Shown here: piece by piece, positions 8,713 through 18,679 of the stretch | Layout: each line of letters begins with the position of its first letter | Position numbering within the stretch: the first letter of the stretch is position 1 | NCBI RefSeq assembly: GCF_020733635.1 | Contig: NZ_JAJFZL010000001.1 | Location: 6,758,001-6,822,000, forward strand | Direction: 5' to 3' | DNA: 64,000 nt | Source of the DNA: Nocardia spumae | GTDB taxonomy: Bacteria > Actinomycetota > Actinomycetes > Mycobacteriales > Mycobacteriaceae | Made by a program: the position numbers and the translations under genes | Notes under the pieces: model-generated | The model's input: the letters and a program-made list of their open reading frames with translations, nothing else | What the model was told of the DNA's origin: nothing | Databases searched by the model: none

Positions 8713-9809
8713 CGGGCACCATCCGGAAGTACCGCCAGCACCGCGTCGGCGCCCGATCGCAGCGGCCCCCGCGTCAGTGCCAGGCCACCCCGCTCGAGGG
8801 CACCGGCCAGGCCCGGCTGTGCGCGCATAGCGGAAAGCAGCGGCAGACCCAGCGCCTCGGCGATATCCCGCCCGCGCAGCCCACCGGGCGCAGGACCGCG
8901 AACCACCAACGCCTGGTTGGGATTTCGCCGCGCGATATCGGCCGCCGCGGCGCCGGCGGCCGCGACCGCGCGCAGCCGGGCGGGGACCACGAAAACGACA
9001 AGGTCGGCGACATCGAGCAGGTGATCGGTATGCGGCCCGCGGCTGCCCGAGATATCGCACACCACGAGATCACCGGCGCCACGTCCGGCTTCGACGACCG
9101 CCCGCGCCGCACCCGTTCCGATCTCGTCGGGGTACGACCCGTCCGGTCTGCTGCACGCGAGCACCCCCAGCCCCGGCGCAGCCGCTGGTAACGCGTCGTG
9201 CAGCGCCTGCGCGCCAACCCGACCGTCCTCGACCGAGAGGTCCGGCCAGCGCAGGCCGGGCACCGATTCGATACCGAGGAGCAGGTCGATACCTCCGCCG
9301 AGCGGGTCGGCATCGATGAGCAGGACTTGTGGGCGGAACCGCTGTGCGGCAGCAGCCAGTGCCAGCGCGCCGGCGAACACCGAGGCGCCCGCCCCGCCGC
9401 CGGCACCGACCACGGCCAGCACCACGCCATCACCCGGATCACGCGCGGCATAGGCGGCGAACGCCTCGATCAGCGTCTCGGTCGCCCCCGGCAGCGCGAT
9501 GACCTGTTCGGCGCCGACGGCCGCCGCGGCCTGCCAATGCTCCAGCTCCGATTCGCCGCCGCCGACGAGTACGACGCCGGACCGCCGCGGGTATCCGGAT
9601 GCGACGCAGGTACGGGCCGCGGCGGCGTCGACGATGACCAGTGCCGCCGCTGCCCAGACATGCCGGCCGACGGGCATCGAACGTTCGTCCAGGCCACGGT
9701 CGGCCGCGGCGGCGATGCGACGCACTTCGTCACGCAACCGGCGATCGGCGACCAGCACCAGCGCCGGAGATGGAACTGCTGCAACGGAATTCATGACCGC
9801 CAGCGTCAC
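8709..9809 (-). CDS. ssd: SSD-like MinD/CpaE-family protein
   Basis: 366 residues with an N-terminal receiver-like part and a C-terminal ParA/MinD-like fold. The deviant P-loop reads VGAGGGAGASVFAGALALA (near residue 135), so the two lysines of KGGxGKT are both missing; the following LLIDADPLGGGIDLLLG and DLVVCDISGSRGPHTD segments are typical. The family is annotated as septum-site-determining protein or helicase/secretion-neighbourhood CpaE-like protein. It heads the Tad operon, suggesting a localisation role for the pilus apparatus. A second ATG at 9794 is an alternative start. Corresponds to Rv3660c. Confidence 0.88.
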   Translation of the reverse strand: MTLAVMNSVAAVPSPALVLVADRRLRDEVRRIAAAADRGLDERSMPVGRHVWAAAALVIVDAAAARTCVASGYPRRSGVVLVGGGESELEHWQAAAAVGAEQVIALPGATETLIEAFAAYAARDPGDGVVLAVVGAGGGAGASVFAGALALAAAAQRFRPQVLLIDADPLGGGIDLLLGIESVPGLRWPDLSVEDGRVGAQALHDALPAAAPGLGVLACSRPDGSYPDEIGTGAARAVVEAGRGAGDLVVCDISGSRGPHTDHLLDVADLVVFVVPARLRAVAAAGAAAADIARRNPNQALVVRGPAPGGLRGRDIAEALGLPLLSAMRAQPGLAGALERGGLALTRGPLRSGADAVLAVLPDGAR

Positions 9810-9939
9810 CCGGATCGACCGCTCGAACCAGGGCCCGAATGCCGAATGTGGACAACTCGCGGGCTGTGTACAAATCCTGGACGCCCGATCAAAGCAGAAC
9901 CGGCAACCGAATATCGACGGATAAGAGACAGGACCGGTC

Positions 9940-10039
9940 CGAAATAGAGGACGGCCCCAGCCGGGGGGGGAGGAGGCTGGGGCCGTCGGGGTTCAGCCCC
10001 GGGGGGTCGGGCTGAACACGCCTGGACCATGTCCAGGTG
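9940..10039 (-). ncRNA. 6C small RNA
   Basis: The minus strand shows two GC-rich hairpins with C-rich loops, the definition of the 6C RNA family: a 9-bp stem (9991-9999 with 10009-10017) whose loop has six C, and a perfect 13-bp stem (9950-9962 with 9975-9987) whose loop has eight C. A third small hairpin (10021-10037, 7-bp arms) precedes them. TAGTAT on the minus strand at 10046-10051 is a good -10 box, giving a start near 10039 and a transcript of about 100 bases. M. tuberculosis B11/6C lies in the same place, between ssd (Rv3660c) and Rv3661. C-rich loops of this RNA pair with G-rich mRNA regions in mycobacteria. Confidence 0.85.
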
Positions 10040-10176
10040 CCAGCAATACTACACCCAGAAACCGGCGGCAATGCAAGTCCATCGCGACAGGAAGTTTCGG
10101 CCGCTTCCGGGCGGACGGCCGGGCCGTGAAAAGTGCCCTCGGCCGGGCTGAACACCACATCGGCGGCAAAGCTCCC

Positions 10177-10182
10177 TATTCT
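10177..10182 (+). promoter_or_regulatory. -10 box for leaderless phosphatase transcript
   Basis: TATTCT ends six bases before the GTG/ATG start at 10189-10192, so transcription should begin at the start codon. There is no ribosome binding site, which fits a leaderless mRNA. Confidence 0.55.
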
Positions 10183-10188
10183 GGATTC

Positions 10189-11097
10189 GTGATGGCCGAG
10201 GGCGACCGATCAGCAACGGACAATCAGGCCGCCGGGGACAGCGGACACCCGGGGCACCGCAACGATGTAGCAGCGCGGCGCGCGCGCGGAACTGCTGAGA
10301 CGGGGTCCACACCCCGGATCGCCGCATTCTTCGATCTGGACAAAACGGTGATCGCGAAATCCAGCGCGTTCGTTTTCAGCAGGCCGTTCTTCGATCAGGG
10401 CCTGATCGATCGCCGGACCGTCCTGGAATCCAGCTATGCCCACTTCCTGTTCATGTTGTCCGGCGCCGACCACGACCAGATGGAACGAATGCGTGAACAT
10501 CTGACCAAGATGTGCGCCGGCTGGGATGTGTCGCAGATACGGGCGATCGTGGCCGAAACCCTGCACGAACTAGTGGATCCCCTGATCTACGCCGAGGCTT
10601 CGGACCTGATCGCCGATCACAAGATCCGCGGCCACGACGTCGTCATCGTCTCGGCCTCCGGTGAGGAGATCGTCGCTCCCATCGCGGCGGCACTGGGCGC
10701 CACACACACCGCGGCCACCCGCATGGTGGTCGAAAACGGCAAGTACACAGGCGAAGTCGAGTTCTACTGCTACGGCCAGGGCAAGGTCGAGGCGATCGAG
10801 AAACTCGCAGCCGCCGAACACTACGACCTGTCGCGGTGCTACGCCTATTCCGATTCCGTGACCGATCTGCCGATGCTGGCGGCGGTCGGCCATCCCACCG
10901 CGGTGAATCCCGATCGGAATCTGCGGCGCGAGGCCGTGGCCCGGGACTGGCCGATCCTGACATTCTCCAATCCGGTGTCGCTGTGGTCGCGAATTCCGGC
11001 ACCGTCGAGCACCACGGTGGCCGCCTCCGTGGTGGTCGGACTGAGCGCAGTATTGGCCGGCGCGGTCAGCTACCGGCTGCTGCGCCGCCGCCGCTGA
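10189..11097 (+). CDS. HAD-superfamily subfamily IB hydrolase, SerB-like
   Basis: 302 residues. HAD motif I is read as AAFFDLDKTVIAKSSAF with the nucleophile and acid Asp pair, motif II as VIVSASGEEIVAPIA, motif III Lys in GQGKVEAIEKL, and motif IV as AYSDSVTDLPMLAAVG. The cap and overall plan match the phosphoserine-phosphatase-like IB subfamily; the true substrate cannot be told from sequence. A C-terminal hydrophobic helix (TVAASVVVGLSAVLAGAVSY) ending in a basic tail suggests membrane tethering. The start is set by the -10 element; GTG and ATG are adjacent. Corresponds to Rv3661. Confidence 0.88.
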   Translation: MMAEGDRSATDNQAAGDSGHPGHRNDVAARRARGTAETGSTPRIAAFFDLDKTVIAKSSAFVFSRPFFDQGLIDRRTVLESSYAHFLFMLSGADHDQMERMREHLTKMCAGWDVSQIRAIVAETLHELVDPLIYAEASDLIADHKIRGHDVVIVSASGEEIVAPIAAALGATHTAATRMVVENGKYTGEVEFYCYGQGKVEAIEKLAAAEHYDLSRCYAYSDSVTDLPMLAAVGHPTAVNPDRNLRREAVARDWPILTFSNPVSLWSRIPAPSSTTVAASVVVGLSAVLAGAVSYRLLRRRR

Positions 11098-11206
11098 AGA
11101 CGGCGGGGCGAGCACATCGCGGCTGGTCAACGACGCGCAACCCATCGATATAACCACGAATCGATGAGCCACACGCCGATTATGAGAATGTCCGAACGAC
11201 CCTTGC

Positions 11207-11222
11207 TGTGAGGGGGCTCACA
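11207..11222 (+). promoter_or_regulatory. CRP-type operator in the Ms1 RNA promoter
   Basis: TGTGAGGGGGCTCACA is an exact TGTGA-N6-TCACA palindrome, with one further paired base on each side. It lies between a TTGCTG -35 box (11203-11208) and a TAACAAT -10 box (11226-11232), about 17-32 bases upstream of the predicted RNA start. A CRP/GlxR homologue is encoded at 21,501. Confidence 0.7.
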
Positions 11223-11237
11223 GAGTAACAATGGACG

Positions 11238-11535
11238 CACGGAGGGGCGGAAGGCCAAGATCGAAACGGAAGAGAAGGTTCGATCTCCCATCCGCACTTC
11301 CTAGCACGGACGCCAGGCACCCACGCGGAGCGCGCCGCGACAAGGGCAGAAGCGTTGTGGGCCTGCGAAATCCGCATTCACCTCGGCAATGGCCTCGCAC
11401 AGGTTGCGGGGATGAACCGGCGGGGTGCGGATGATCGCCGAGGCCGCAGAACACAACCCGACCAGCACGCTTGGTAACCGGGTGGTCCGTGCTAGCGGGC
11501 GGTGAGGTCGGCGACGACTACGCCGCCCGCTTCGA
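11238..11535 (+). ncRNA. Ms1-like (6S-like) small RNA, predicted
   Basis: About 300 bases without a credible gene, downstream of a good promoter, and folded: an 11-bp perfect long-range stem (11301-11311 with 11485-11495) encloses most of the region, a 7-bp hairpin (11259-11265 with 11279-11285) is near the 5' end, and a GC hairpin (11494-11502 with 11523-11531) followed by TTCGATG is a likely terminator. In mycobacteria the abundant stationary-phase RNA Ms1 (MTS2823), which binds core RNA polymerase, sits at this point between Rv3661 and Rv3662c. Boundaries are approximate. Confidence 0.65.
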
Positions 11536-11561
11536 TGTGCACACCCTTTCGCGCAGGTCCG

Positions 11562-12305
11562 CTAAGCGGCGGCGTCGGCGATCGACCGGGCTTCGCGCGC
11601 GCCGTCCTCGAGGGCGCCGCAGCAGAAGACCACCCAGCCCCCCACACCTTCGGCCGTACCCGCGGCGAATCCGGCGACAGCATCCGAGTAGGCCTGACGG
11701 CGGCGCAACCAGAACACCTCGGGTACGCCCAGACTGTGCGGATCCAGGCCCGACGCTACCGTGACCAGACGGGCGGCCGCCCGGGCCACCACACCGTCGG
11801 CGGATCCGAAGGGGCGCAACGACATCAACTCACCGTGCACCACCGCGGCCAGTACCGGCGCCGGAGCATGCGAGGTCAGTACCGTCTGCGCCAGCAGATC
11901 GAGCCGGTCGGCGACACCGGCGTCCGCGCGCGGCCGGCCCAGTTCGATCTCGTCGGTCACCAGATCGGCGGCGGCCAGCAGATGCAATCGGGCCAGGGCC
12001 TGCAGCGGCGCCCGCTGCCACACCCCGACCAGGTTGCGCAGGCCGTCGCCGTCCAGAGCCTGCCCGACGCGCAGGGCACCCGCCAGGATCGGATCGGCGA
12101 CGCGACCGTCGGCGGGCAGTTCGGTGGCGCCGCCGTCGAGGGCCGCGGACGAACGAGCCGCGCGTACCGCCGCCTCCGCGGCGGTGGTCGGCCAGCCGCG
12201 CCGGTTGGCCTTGTGCATATGAACCTCGGCGAGCGCATCGCGGGCGCGGTCGGCCGCATCACGGACACCGGGCAGGTCGACCAGGGGCTGCAGCACGTCG
12301 CTCAC
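11562..12305 (-). CDS. Conserved protein, Rv3662c-like, with a degenerate Fic-like motif
   Basis: 247 residues, mostly helical and Ala-rich. The segment HGELMSLRPFGSADGVVARA resembles the Fic-domain core (HPFxxGNGRxxR), but the catalytic His is Arg and the GNGR loop is not preserved, so AMP-transfer activity is doubtful. The GTG at 12305 is chosen because TAGCGT ends seven bases before it, fitting a leaderless start; in-frame extensions upstream have no family support. It is divergent from acsA. Function is not known. Confidence 0.75.
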   Translation of the reverse strand: MSDVLQPLVDLPGVRDAADRARDALAEVHMHKANRRGWPTTAAEAAVRAARSSAALDGGATELPADGRVADPILAGALRVGQALDGDGLRNLVGVWQRAPLQALARLHLLAAADLVTDEIELGRPRADAGVADRLDLLAQTVLTSHAPAPVLAAVVHGELMSLRPFGSADGVVARAAARLVTVASGLDPHSLGVPEVFWLRRRQAYSDAVAGFAAGTAEGVGGWVVFCCGALEDGAREARSIADAAA

Positions 12306-12546
12306 AACCCACACGCTAGTCGAGACGCCGGCGGTGCCCGGCAGCGTCTCGGCCCGATGTCCGGCCTTCGAGACCCGTACGCGGCGCAGGTCACAGTCCG
12401 TTAGGGTCACACCGTGGCCGCGGTCACCCCCGGCCCACGCGTATCCGATGGAAGAGGCCCGATGAGTCCGATCAGACGAGTCATCCCGCGAAGCCCCCTT
12501 GCCGGGCAGACCGGGTGCGGGCGTCCCGCAAGTTTCAGGAGGCGAG

Positions 12547-14526
<1,980 letters not shown>

Positions 14527-14539
14527 TCCGCACCCCTGT

Positions 14540-14576
14540 CGAGCGCACGTCCCGGGACCCGCCGGACGTGCGCTCG
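14540..14576 (+). terminator. Terminator after acsA
   Basis: Perfect 13-bp stem (14540-14552 with 14564-14576) 14 bases past the acsA stop, followed by a short pyrimidine run. Confidence 0.75.
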
Positions 14577-14738
14577 CTCCTTTCCCACCGCTTCGACACA
14601 CCCGAGCCAGCGGTAATCGGCCAGGAGTGGACCGCTAAGATTCCGTACAGGAGTGCCGGGAAGTCTGGTCGGCGTGTGGTAGTCGAGCCCATCGGGCGCG
14701 CCCACCACAGTGGCCATCCGCTCCCCGAAAGGTATTCC

Positions 14739-15950
14739 GTGATCGTCGCGCTCCGTTCCGAACTGGCTCGCTATCTGCGCACCGAGACCGTCGGCGGCGC
14801 GCTGATGCTGATCGCGGCGGCGGTGGCGCTGCTGTGGGCCAATTCGCCGTGGCGCGACGGATATTTCGCGATGCTCGACACCACGCTCGCGATCCCGGCG
14901 CTGCATCTGGATCTCACCCTCGCCGATTGGATCAAGGACGGCTTGCTCGCCGTGTTCTTCTTCGTCGCGGGCCTGGAACTCAAACGCGAAATGGTCGTCG
15001 GTGAGCTGGCCGATCGCCGGCGCGCGGTGCTCCCGGTGGTGGCGGCGGCCGGCGGTGTGATCACACCGGCACTGATCGCAGTGGCCATCGGCTGGGGTGT
15101 GCCGGGAATGGACCGCGGCTGGGCCATTCCCGTAGCGACCGATATCGCCTTCGCACTGGCCGTGCTGGCCCTCACCGGATCGCGAATACCCGCGGGCGCC
15201 CGGGTATTTCTGCTCAGCCTGGCGGTCGTCGACGATCTGATCGCGATCGTGCTGATCGCCGTCCTGTTCACCACTTCGCTCGCCCTCGGCTGGCTGGCCG
15301 CCGCTGTCGCCTGCTTCGGGGCCTGGGCATTCGCACAACACCGGCGCATCCACACCCCGCTGGTCTACGTCCCGCTGGCCCTGGTGTCGTGGTACGCGCT
15401 GCACGAGGCCGGGATTCATCCGACATTGGCGGGTGTGATCTGCGGTCTGCTGACCCGCGTGCGCCCCGATCCGCAGGAGTACGAGGCGCCCGCGGCCCGG
15501 CTCGAACATATCTTCCAGCCGATCTCCGCGGGGTTGTGTGTACCGCTGTTCGCCCTGTTCGCCTCGGGAGTGCCGTTGTCGGTCAAGGTATTCGGTGAGA
15601 TGTTCACCTCCCGGCTGTCGTTGGCGATCATGGCCGGACTGCTGGTCGGGAAGACGGTCGGCATCTTCGGAACCAGCCGGCTGGCGATGCGGTTCGGAAT
15701 CGCCTCGCGGCCCGCCGGTCTCGGCAATCGGGACATCTCGGCCCTGTCGGTACTGGGCGGAATCGGATTCACCGTTAGCCTCTTGGTGGCAGAACTTGCG
15801 TTGGCCGACCGGACCGATGCCGAACTGGCGAAGGCCACCGTGTTGATGACGTCCTTGACAGCGTCGCTACTCGGTTCGGCGCTACTGTTGCGGCGTGGCC
15901 GGGCGCATCAGGCGTGGCGAGACGCGAGGGCGGCCACCGCAGACGAGTGA
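14739..15950 (+). CDS. nhaA: Na+/H+ antiporter NhaA
   Basis: 403 residues with about twelve membrane segments; exchanges internal sodium for external protons. The family signatures are present: FFFVAGLELKREMVVGEL, the paired aspartates in LAVVDDLIAIVLIAVLF (near residue 164) that form the ion site, and the C-terminal ISALSVLGGIGFTVSLLVAEL. The GTG at 14739 has GAAAGG six bases upstream and lies just before the first amphipathic helix. NhaA is not at this place in the mycobacterial block, so it is an insertion or local loss relative to that gene order. Confidence 0.95.
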   Translation: MIVALRSELARYLRTETVGGALMLIAAAVALLWANSPWRDGYFAMLDTTLAIPALHLDLTLADWIKDGLLAVFFFVAGLELKREMVVGELADRRRAVLPVVAAAGGVITPALIAVAIGWGVPGMDRGWAIPVATDIAFALAVLALTGSRIPAGARVFLLSLAVVDDLIAIVLIAVLFTTSLALGWLAAAVACFGAWAFAQHRRIHTPLVYVPLALVSWYALHEAGIHPTLAGVICGLLTRVRPDPQEYEAPAARLEHIFQPISAGLCVPLFALFASGVPLSVKVFGEMFTSRLSLAIMAGLLVGKTVGIFGTSRLAMRFGIASRPAGLGNRDISALSVLGGIGFTVSLLVAELALADRTDAELAKATVLMTSLTASLLGSALLLRRGRAHQAWRDARAATADE

Positions 15951-15989
15951 AGGCCGGACAGCACCGGGACATGGAGAAGGGTCGAGCAA

Positions 15990-16487
15990 TTGAGCGTCAC
16001 AAACGGCGGTAACGGGCACGATTCGGGCCGTAATCGGACCATCACCTCGATTCCGCTGTCCGAGGTCGATACCACCGCGAACGCCAGCGTGGGTGATCTG
16101 GTGCGCGACGCCACCGAGCAGATGTCGACACTGGTCCGCGCCGAGGTGGAACTGGCGAAAGCCGAGGTGACCGGCGAGATCAAGAAGGGGCTGCAGGGCA
16201 GCGTCTTCTTCATCGGCGCGCTGACGGTGCTGCTGTTCTCGTCGTTCTTCTTTTTCTTCTTCCTCGCCGAACTGCTGGATGTGTGGCTGTACCGGTGGGC
16301 GGCGTTCCTGATCGTCTTCGCGCTGATGATCGTCGTGGTCGTCCTGCTGGGCCTGCTGGGTTATCTGAAGGTACGCAAGCTGCGGGCGCCGGCGAAGACC
16401 ATCGAATCACTGAAGGAGACCCGGTCGGTGCTGCCGCACGGCTTCGGATCGCACACCGACGGCGCGGCCGACAAGCCGACTGCCTGA
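15990..16487 (+). CDS. Phage-holin-superfamily-III-like membrane protein
   Basis: 165 residues: a cytoplasmic N-terminal helix with SVGDLVRDATEQMSTLVRAEVELAKAEV, then two membrane segments (VFFIGALTVLLFSSFFFFFF and FLIVFALMIVVVVLLGLLGYL). This arrangement is the actinobacterial Holin-X / DUF1469 family; despite the name it is a chromosomal membrane protein of unknown role. The TTG at 15990 is used because GAGAAGG lies 9 bases before it. Corresponds to Rv3669, beside ephE. Confidence 0.82.
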   Translation: MSVTNGGNGHDSGRNRTITSIPLSEVDTTANASVGDLVRDATEQMSTLVRAEVELAKAEVTGEIKKGLQGSVFFIGALTVLLFSSFFFFFFLAELLDVWLYRWAAFLIVFALMIVVVVLLGLLGYLKVRKLRAPAKTIESLKETRSVLPHGFGSHTDGAADKPTA

Positions 16488-16508
16488 CGCGGCTATTACG
16501 CTTTCGGC

Positions 16509-17477
16509 GTGTCGTCGAATTCGCTTCCCGATCCGTCCAGCGTCCGTTTCGACGGACCGTGGACGCATCGCGATGTGCACGCCAACGGCATCCGCTTCCA
16601 TATCGCCGAGGGCGCGGGGGACGATGCGGGTGATCCCGCGCGGCCCCTGGTGGTCCTGCTGCACGGCTTCGGCGATTTCTGGTGGTCGTGGCGGCATCAG
16701 CTGACCGGACTGACCGAGGCCGGTTACCGCGCGGTCGCCGTCGATCTGCGCGGTTACGGTGATTCCGACAAACCACCGCGCGGGTACGACGGCTGGACGC
16801 TGGCCGGAGATATCGCCGGACTCGTACGCGCGCTCGGGCACAGCGATGCCACGCTCGTCGGCCATGCCGAAGGCGGTCTGGTGTGCTGGGCCACCGCGGT
16901 GCTGCATCCACGGGTGGTGCGCTCGATCGCGCTGATCGCCTCCCCGCATCCGGTGGCATTGAAGCGGGCGATCCTGCGCGATCGGCACCAGCGCGCGGCC
17001 TATCTGCCGAATTTCCTGCGCTACCAGCTGCCGCGCTACGGCGAGCAGTTGCTCACGCGACAGGGAGGATTCGAAATCGAACGGCTGGTTCGCGATCGGG
17101 TCGATCCGCGCTGGGCGGGCACCGCGGAGTTCGTCGACACTGTGCAGCGCATGCGCTCGGCGATCCGGATCTCCGGTGCGGCCCACTGTGCGCTGGAATA
17201 TCAGCGCTGGGCCTTCCGCAGCCAGTGGCGTCCCGACGGCCGCCGTTTTCTGTCCTCGATGCGGGAGCCGGTTCGCGTTCCGACCCTGATCCTGCACGGC
17301 GAATTCGACCGCTACATGCTCGAGTCGACCGTGCGCGGTGCGCGGCGGTTGTCACCGGATCGGCGCTTGGTGCGGATTCCGGATGCGGGGCATTTCGCGC
17401 ATCAGGAGAATCCGGAGGCGGTCACCGCCGAACTGGCGAAGCTGCTGGGCGATCCGGCGACCGCCCAGCGCGTCTGA
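16509..17477 (+). CDS. ephE: Alpha/beta hydrolase, EphE-like
   Basis: 322 residues with an alpha/beta-hydrolase fold: oxyanion HGFGDFWWSW, RGYGDSDKPPRGYDGW, the nucleophile elbow at VGHAEGGLVCWA, an acid position in HGEFDRYML, and the late His in DAGHFAHQENP. At the elbow the nucleophile position is Ala rather than Asp (epoxide hydrolase) or Ser, so the conventional name may not describe the activity. TACGCT ends six bases before the GTG, suggesting a leaderless start. It converges on marP with only 8 bases between stops. Corresponds to Rv3670. Confidence 0.85.
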   Translation: MSSNSLPDPSSVRFDGPWTHRDVHANGIRFHIAEGAGDDAGDPARPLVVLLHGFGDFWWSWRHQLTGLTEAGYRAVAVDLRGYGDSDKPPRGYDGWTLAGDIAGLVRALGHSDATLVGHAEGGLVCWATAVLHPRVVRSIALIASPHPVALKRAILRDRHQRAAYLPNFLRYQLPRYGEQLLTRQGGFEIERLVRDRVDPRWAGTAEFVDTVQRMRSAIRISGAAHCALEYQRWAFRSQWRPDGRRFLSSMREPVRVPTLILHGEFDRYMLESTVRGARRLSPDRRLVRIPDAGHFAHQENPEAVTAELAKLLGDPATAQRV

Positions 17478-17485
17478 GCCACGGC

Positions 17486-18679
17486 TCAGCTCAATACGCA
17501 ATCGCCCGTGCCGACCGGTGCGGTCGAATTCTCCGCGGCCTCCAGATCGGACTCGACCTCTTTCAGGGTGAGGACATAGCCGGTGTCGTCATCGGTGACC
17601 GCCGCGCCGAAGACCACACCGAGTACCTGCCCGTCGGTGTCGACCAGCGGGCCACCGGAGTTGCCGGCGCGGACCCGGCCGCGAACGGTGTAGACCTGAC
17701 GTTCGACGGTGCTGCTCTTGTAGATGTCGGGACCGGTCAGTTCGAGTGTCTCGCGTAGCCGGGCGGCGCTGGCGGTGTAGGGGCCGCCACCCGGATAGCC
17801 GAGCACGATGGCACTCTCACCGGATTTACCCGCGCCCTGTGCCAGCGGAATCACCGGGGCGTTGAGTCCGGGCACCGCCAGGATCGCGACATCCTTGGAG
17901 GGATCGAACAGCACGACCGTGGCATCGAGCCGGCCCCGCGCGGTGTCCACCTGCACGGTGGAGGTACCGGCGACCACGTGGGCGTTGGTCATGATGCGCT
18001 CCGGCGCGACCACGAAGCCCGAGCCCTCCAGCGCCCGCTGGCAACTGGGCGCGACACCGTTGATCCGCAATACGCTGTGCTGCAGGTTCAGTGCGACCGG
18101 CGTATCGAGCACGCTGGGATCCGGCGGCTCGACCGCGGCGATCGGCGCGCGGCCGAACGGCCCGATGACCTCCGGCAGGCCCGAGGTGTTGAGCAGTTTG
18201 GAGAACTCGTTGGGCACCCGGCGCAACCAGTTCGGGGCGACCTGATTGACATCGGCCAGTACCCGCGAGCCGTTGACCGCCGCCGCGATACCGGGCTGCG
18301 AGGACGAGGCCAGCGGCAGGGCCAGCAGCCACGCGGTGACCATCACCGCGACACACTGCAGCGCCGCGCCCACGACACTGTCGACACTGCGGGTGAAGGG
18401 GTGGCGCATACCGCTACGGGCGGCGCGGCCCAGCACCATGCCCGCGACCTCACCCACGACCACCAGGGCGACGATCAGCACCACGCCGACCAGCACCCGT
18501 TTCCGGCCCTCGCTGATGTGCTGCAGGATGTGCGGCGCGATCAGGATGCCGGCGACCGCGCCGAGCACCACGCCGAGAAATCCGAGCGCCGACGCTACCG
18601 CGCCCTGCCGCCAGCCGGAGGAGGCAGCAAGCAGCGCGATGATGATGACCGCGAGGTCGAGCCACCCGGAACTACTCAT
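17486..18679 (-). CDS. marP: Membrane-anchored serine protease MarP
   Basis: 397 residues. The N-terminal CvpA-like domain has four membrane segments (to about residue 125) and anchors a periplasmic trypsin-like domain. The triad is complete: His234 in TNAHVVAG, Asp263 in DPSKDVAIL, Ser341 in RAGNSGGPLVD; Cys213 and Cys394 could form the disulfide known in the mycobacterial enzyme. In mycobacteria this protease is needed for acid resistance. The ATG overlaps the NUDIX gene stop by 4 bases, making it the last gene of a coupled run nth-tlpA-nudix-marP. Confidence 0.94.
   Translation of the reverse strand: MSSSGWLDLAVIIIALLAASSGWRQGAVASALGFLGVVLGAVAGILIAPHILQHISEGRKRVLVGVVLIVALVVVGEVAGMVLGRAARSGMRHPFTRSVDSVVGAALQCVAVMVTAWLLALPLASSSQPGIAAAVNGSRVLADVNQVAPNWLRRVPNEFSKLLNTSGLPEVIGPFGRAPIAAVEPPDPSVLDTPVALNLQHSVLRINGVAPSCQRALEGSGFVVAPERIMTNAHVVAGTSTVQVDTARGRLDATVVLFDPSKDVAILAVPGLNAPVIPLAQGAGKSGESAIVLGYPGGGPYTASAARLRETLELTGPDIYKSSTVERQVYTVRGRVRAGNSGGPLVDTDGQVLGVVFGAAVTDDDTGYVLTLKEVESDLEAAENSTAPVGTGDCVLS

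Noticed and set aside
15990..16487. Prophage holin
   Set aside because: The name comes from a superfamily label; the gene is part of the conserved chromosomal block beside ephE and no phage genes surround it.
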